Shown: positions 6,073 through 7,803 of the stretch, one piece after another
How the letters are laid out: every line of letters starts with the position of its first letter
Numbering within the stretch: position 1 is the stretch's first letter
Source of the DNA: Desulfobacterales bacterium
GTDB taxonomy: Bacteria; Desulfobacterota; DSM-4660; Desulfatiglandales; B25-G16
Reading direction: 5' to 3'
NCBI GenBank assembly: GCA_013375335.1
Contig: JABXJZ010000061.1
Span: 1 to 7,803, forward strand
Length of the DNA: 7,803 bases
Notes under the pieces: model-generated
What the model saw: the letters and a program-made list of their open reading frames with translations, nothing else
Told to the model about the DNA's origin: nothing
Database searches by the model: none
Position numbers and translations under genes: made by a program

Positions 6073-6079
6073 AGGAGGT
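6073..6079 (+). promoter_or_regulatory. Ribosome-binding site of the flavoprotein gene
   Basis: AGGAGGT lies 6 bases before the ATG at 6086. This nearly perfect anti-16S match fixes the start, so the twin-arginine signal peptide beginning there is really part of the protein. Confidence 0.8.
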
Positions 6080-6085
6080 CCTTAA

Positions 6086-7543
6086 ATGAAAAAAAACGAT
6101 AACGCCCATAAAGCAGATGATATTCTAGAAAGACTCAATTTTGGCAGGAGGACATTTTTAAAGGGCTTAATTGTGGTCGGGGTAGGTGGATTAAGTGGCT
6201 TATTTCGGCCTATCTCTGCAATGTCTGCGAAAAGCAGTACAAAACAAAAAAATGGCAAATTCCTTACAGAACCAAGCAGGAAAGTTCCTATCATTAGAGA
6301 TGTTGACATTGTCGTGGTAGGAGGAGGGATGGCAGGTGCAAGCGCAGCAATCGCGGCCGGAAGAATGGGCTTAAAAACACTTCTTGTGGAATACTTTGGG
6401 TGTTTAGGCGGAAATGCCACCACTAGTTTAGTCAATACCTTCTGCGGCTTTTATACAAAGGAAAATTTAGTACCAATCGTAAAAGGAGTTGGTGGGGAGA
6501 TAATCCAGACGATGATCGACCGAAATGCAGCAAAAAAGAAAGGCTGGGGTCTATCCTTCGATCCAGAAAACCTGAAGCTAATATTAGATGAAAAAATGGC
6601 TGAAGCAAGGGTCGAACTTTTATACTATACACAAATGGTTGACCCTATTTTGGAAAATAATACCATTAAAGGAGTCGTTGTTGCAAACAAGGGTGGACGT
6701 CAGGCTATCTTGGCAAAGAGGGTATTGGATTGTACTGGGGATGGTGACGTGTGTGCTTCAGCTAATGTGCCATTTGAACTGGGGGATGGAAAGGGCGGAT
6801 TTCAAGGCTGTGATATGGCTTTCCAGCTTGTAAATGTGGGCAAAGCATTCGATCCTAAAAATTATAGGAAGGTACTCTTGGATGAAGCGACTGAAGCCAT
6901 AAGAACTGGGCAATACAAGATGAGCAGAGCCCAGGGCATTATAATGCATATAATGATACCCGGGGCATATTGGGTCAATATGGCAGGAGTTCCATGGGTA
7001 GTGAATGGCCTAGATCCATACCATCTTACTCAAGCAACCATTGATGGAAGAAAAGTTGTTCGTGAGTTGCAAAGATTTTTTAGAGACAAGATACCAGGTT
7101 TGGATCATGCAGATGTAATCCAAACTGCCGCGAAAATAGGTTTAAGAGAGACCCGAAGAGTCATGGGGGAACATTTATTGACCGCTGAAGAGGTTTTACA
7201 GGCGAAGAAGTTCGATGATGGGATTGGAGCAAATGCTTGGCCTGTTGAGATCGTAAGCGCCCAGAAAAGAAAATTCGTTTTCCTCAAGGGGGATGATTTC
7301 CACACGATCCCTTACAGGTCTTTGGTTCCCCAGAAAGTGGAGAATCTATTGATGGCTGGACGATTCATTAGCTGTACGCATGGTGCGCAAGCTTCCATTC
7401 GAGTCATGGGGCCTGCAGCAACCATGGGCCATGCTGTTGGCACTGCTGCAGCACTTTCAATCAAAGAAAGAGTCTCGGCGAGAAAACTGAATGTAGAACT
7501 TCTGCAAAGAGAACTGGAAAGGGCTGGCGCTTTTTTAGGATAA
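6086..7543 (+). CDS. Tat-exported FAD-dependent oxidoreductase (FAD_oxidored family)
   Basis: This 485-residue flavoprotein starts with a twin-arginine signal. A polar 20-residue n-region is followed by G-R21-R22-TFLKG, a hydrophobic stretch (about 28-40) and a possible cleavage site near SAMSA-K (45-49). This predicts export of the folded, FAD-loaded enzyme to the periplasm or its outer membrane face. The mature part has the dinucleotide-binding motif VVVGGGMAGASAA (76-88) ending in a ribose-binding Glu102, then CLGGNAT (106-112) and CTGDGD (216-221). IGLRETRR (351-358), PYRSLVP (409-415), LLMAGR (421-426) and the closing TMGHAVGTAAAL (446-457) complete the pattern I know from the FAD_oxidored (PF12831) family. 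The substrate is unknown; I see no heme or iron-sulfur motif, so an electron partner would be separate. The gene looks more A+T rich than the upstream ones. It is monocistronic in the window, with its own strong ribosome-binding site and a probable terminator. Confidence 0.88.
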   Translation: MKKNDNAHKADDILERLNFGRRTFLKGLIVVGVGGLSGLFRPISAMSAKSSTKQKNGKFLTEPSRKVPIIRDVDIVVVGGGMAGASAAIAAGRMGLKTLLVEYFGCLGGNATTSLVNTFCGFYTKENLVPIVKGVGGEIIQTMIDRNAAKKKGWGLSFDPENLKLILDEKMAEARVELLYYTQMVDPILENNTIKGVVVANKGGRQAILAKRVLDCTGDGDVCASANVPFELGDGKGGFQGCDMAFQLVNVGKAFDPKNYRKVLLDEATEAIRTGQYKMSRAQGIIMHIMIPGAYWVNMAGVPWVVNGLDPYHLTQATIDGRKVVRELQRFFRDKIPGLDHADVIQTAAKIGLRETRRVMGEHLLTAEEVLQAKKFDDGIGANAWPVEIVSAQKRKFVFLKGDDFHTIPYRSLVPQKVENLLMAGRFISCTHGAQASIRVMGPAATMGHAVGTAAALSIKERVSARKLNVELLQRELERAGAFLG

Positions 7544-7571
7544 GGGACTCGGCTTTAAATGATTAAGAACT

Positions 7572-7613
7572 CCCTTTTTGTGGAACAAAGAAAAGGGGCG
7601 AGATTTATTTTTT
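7572..7613 (+). terminator. Probable intrinsic terminator of the flavoprotein gene
   Basis: CCCTTTTTGT (7572-7581) can pair with ACAAAGAAAAGGG (about 7585-7597) around a GGA loop, with one small A bulge. The T-rich ATTTATTTTTTA (7603-7614) follows after a few bases. It starts 29 bases after the stop codon. The stem is partly A-T and the T-tract is interrupted and slightly displaced, so strength is uncertain. Confidence 0.5.
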
Positions 7614-7648
7614 AGTCAGTGTGATGGAGATTTAGGTAATATGGCTTC

Positions 7649-7789
7649 ATGCCGAGGAAATCGATAGGCATAGAAGAACTCACTTGGTTCGCTGTAGATC
7701 CGTCCTATAAGAGCTTAGTCCTTCGATCCATAAATTCGGTAACGAATTTATTCACTCAGGACCTAGTGCCCAATGAGCAAAGCCTTTAG
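7649..7789 (+). CDS. Doubtful 46-residue ORF
   Basis: ATG at 7649 opens a 46-codon frame that ends with TAG at 7787-7789 (start MPRKSIGIEELTWFAVDP, end PNEQSL). Composition is protein-like, but there is no good ribosome-binding site and I recognise no family. A palindrome lies inside it (7730-7751). It could be a small gene, the remnant of a larger one cut by a stop, or chance. Low confidence. Confidence 0.15.
   Translation: MPRKSIGIEELTWFAVDPSYKSLVLRSINSVTNLFTQDLVPNEQSL
7730..7751. repeat. 22-bp palindrome, possible operator
   Basis: ATAAATTCG (7730-7738) and CGAATTTAT (7743-7751) are perfect 9-bp arms around the 4-base spacer GTAA. The A+T-rich arms with short spacing resemble binding sites for dimeric helix-turn-helix regulators and could control a gene starting just beyond the window. 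An ATG at 7773 opens a frame that runs out of the window. It has no T-tract, so it is unlikely to be a terminator. The regulator is unknown. Confidence 0.4.
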
Positions 7790-7803
7790 AAAATCTCAGA
7801 AAT

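Larger units (their letters stand above)
5660..6085. other. Gene-free intergenic region between RseC-family and flavoprotein genes
   Basis: This region lies between two divergent start codons and should hold both promoters. It becomes strongly A+T rich toward the right (5960-6070). A weak sigma-70-like pair, TTGAAT (6030-6035) and AATTAT (6051-6056), has a 15-base spacer and is not convincing. One imperfect hairpin lies at 5886-5917. A 64-codon frame at 5758-5952 has no ribosome-binding site and an unnatural composition, so I do not call it a gene. I see no tRNA or known riboswitch pattern. Confidence 0.6.

Noticed and set aside
7614..7803. Possible tRNA or T-arm-like GGTTCG near 7687
   Set aside because: The flanking sequence does not form a cloverleaf on either strand and lacks the acceptor stem and anticodon arm.

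Overview
The window looks like a chromosomal segment of an anaerobic, fatty-acid- or aromatic-degrading bacterium of the Desulfobacterota (former Deltaproteobacteria) type. This rests on gene content and remembered family resemblance only: a glucosyl-3-phosphoglycerate-synthase-like glycosyltransferase, a stand-alone thiolase, a long (593-residue) acyl-CoA dehydrogenase, an RseC-family membrane protein and a Tat-exported flavoprotein. Base composition is moderate, and the last third (from about 5.9 kb) looks more A+T rich than the rest.

Layout: (1) 1-242, the C-terminal end of an unrecognised plus-strand gene, with an inverted repeat across its stop. (2) 339-1550, plus strand, a GT81/GpgS-like glycosyltransferase. 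(3) 1605-2813, minus strand, a thiolase convergent with the glycosyltransferase. (4) 2814-3383, a 570-base divergent intergenic region holding a roughly 304-bp non-coding element with 31/32-bp terminal inverted repeats and a nested 18-bp perfect inverted repeat. It resembles a MITE or other small non-autonomous element. (5) 3384-5165, plus strand, a FadE/YusJ-like acyl-CoA dehydrogenase. (6) 5162-5659, minus strand, an RseC-family protein whose stop codon overlaps that of the dehydrogenase in a shared CTAG. (7) 5660-6085, a gene-free stretch with one imperfect hairpin. (8) 6086-7543, plus strand, a Tat-signal FAD-dependent oxidoreductase, followed by a probable terminator. (9) 7614-7803, mostly unassigned sequence with a 9-bp-arm palindrome and one doubtful small ORF.

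The thiolase and acyl-CoA dehydrogenase are divergent and could supply the last and first steps of beta-oxidation. They are not one operon, and the repeat element lies in their shared promoter region. The other genes are single transcription units with no clear common pathway. I do not see a defence system, a biosynthetic cluster, a CRISPR array or an RNA gene. The most unusual structure is the nested inverted-repeat element at 2927-3230.
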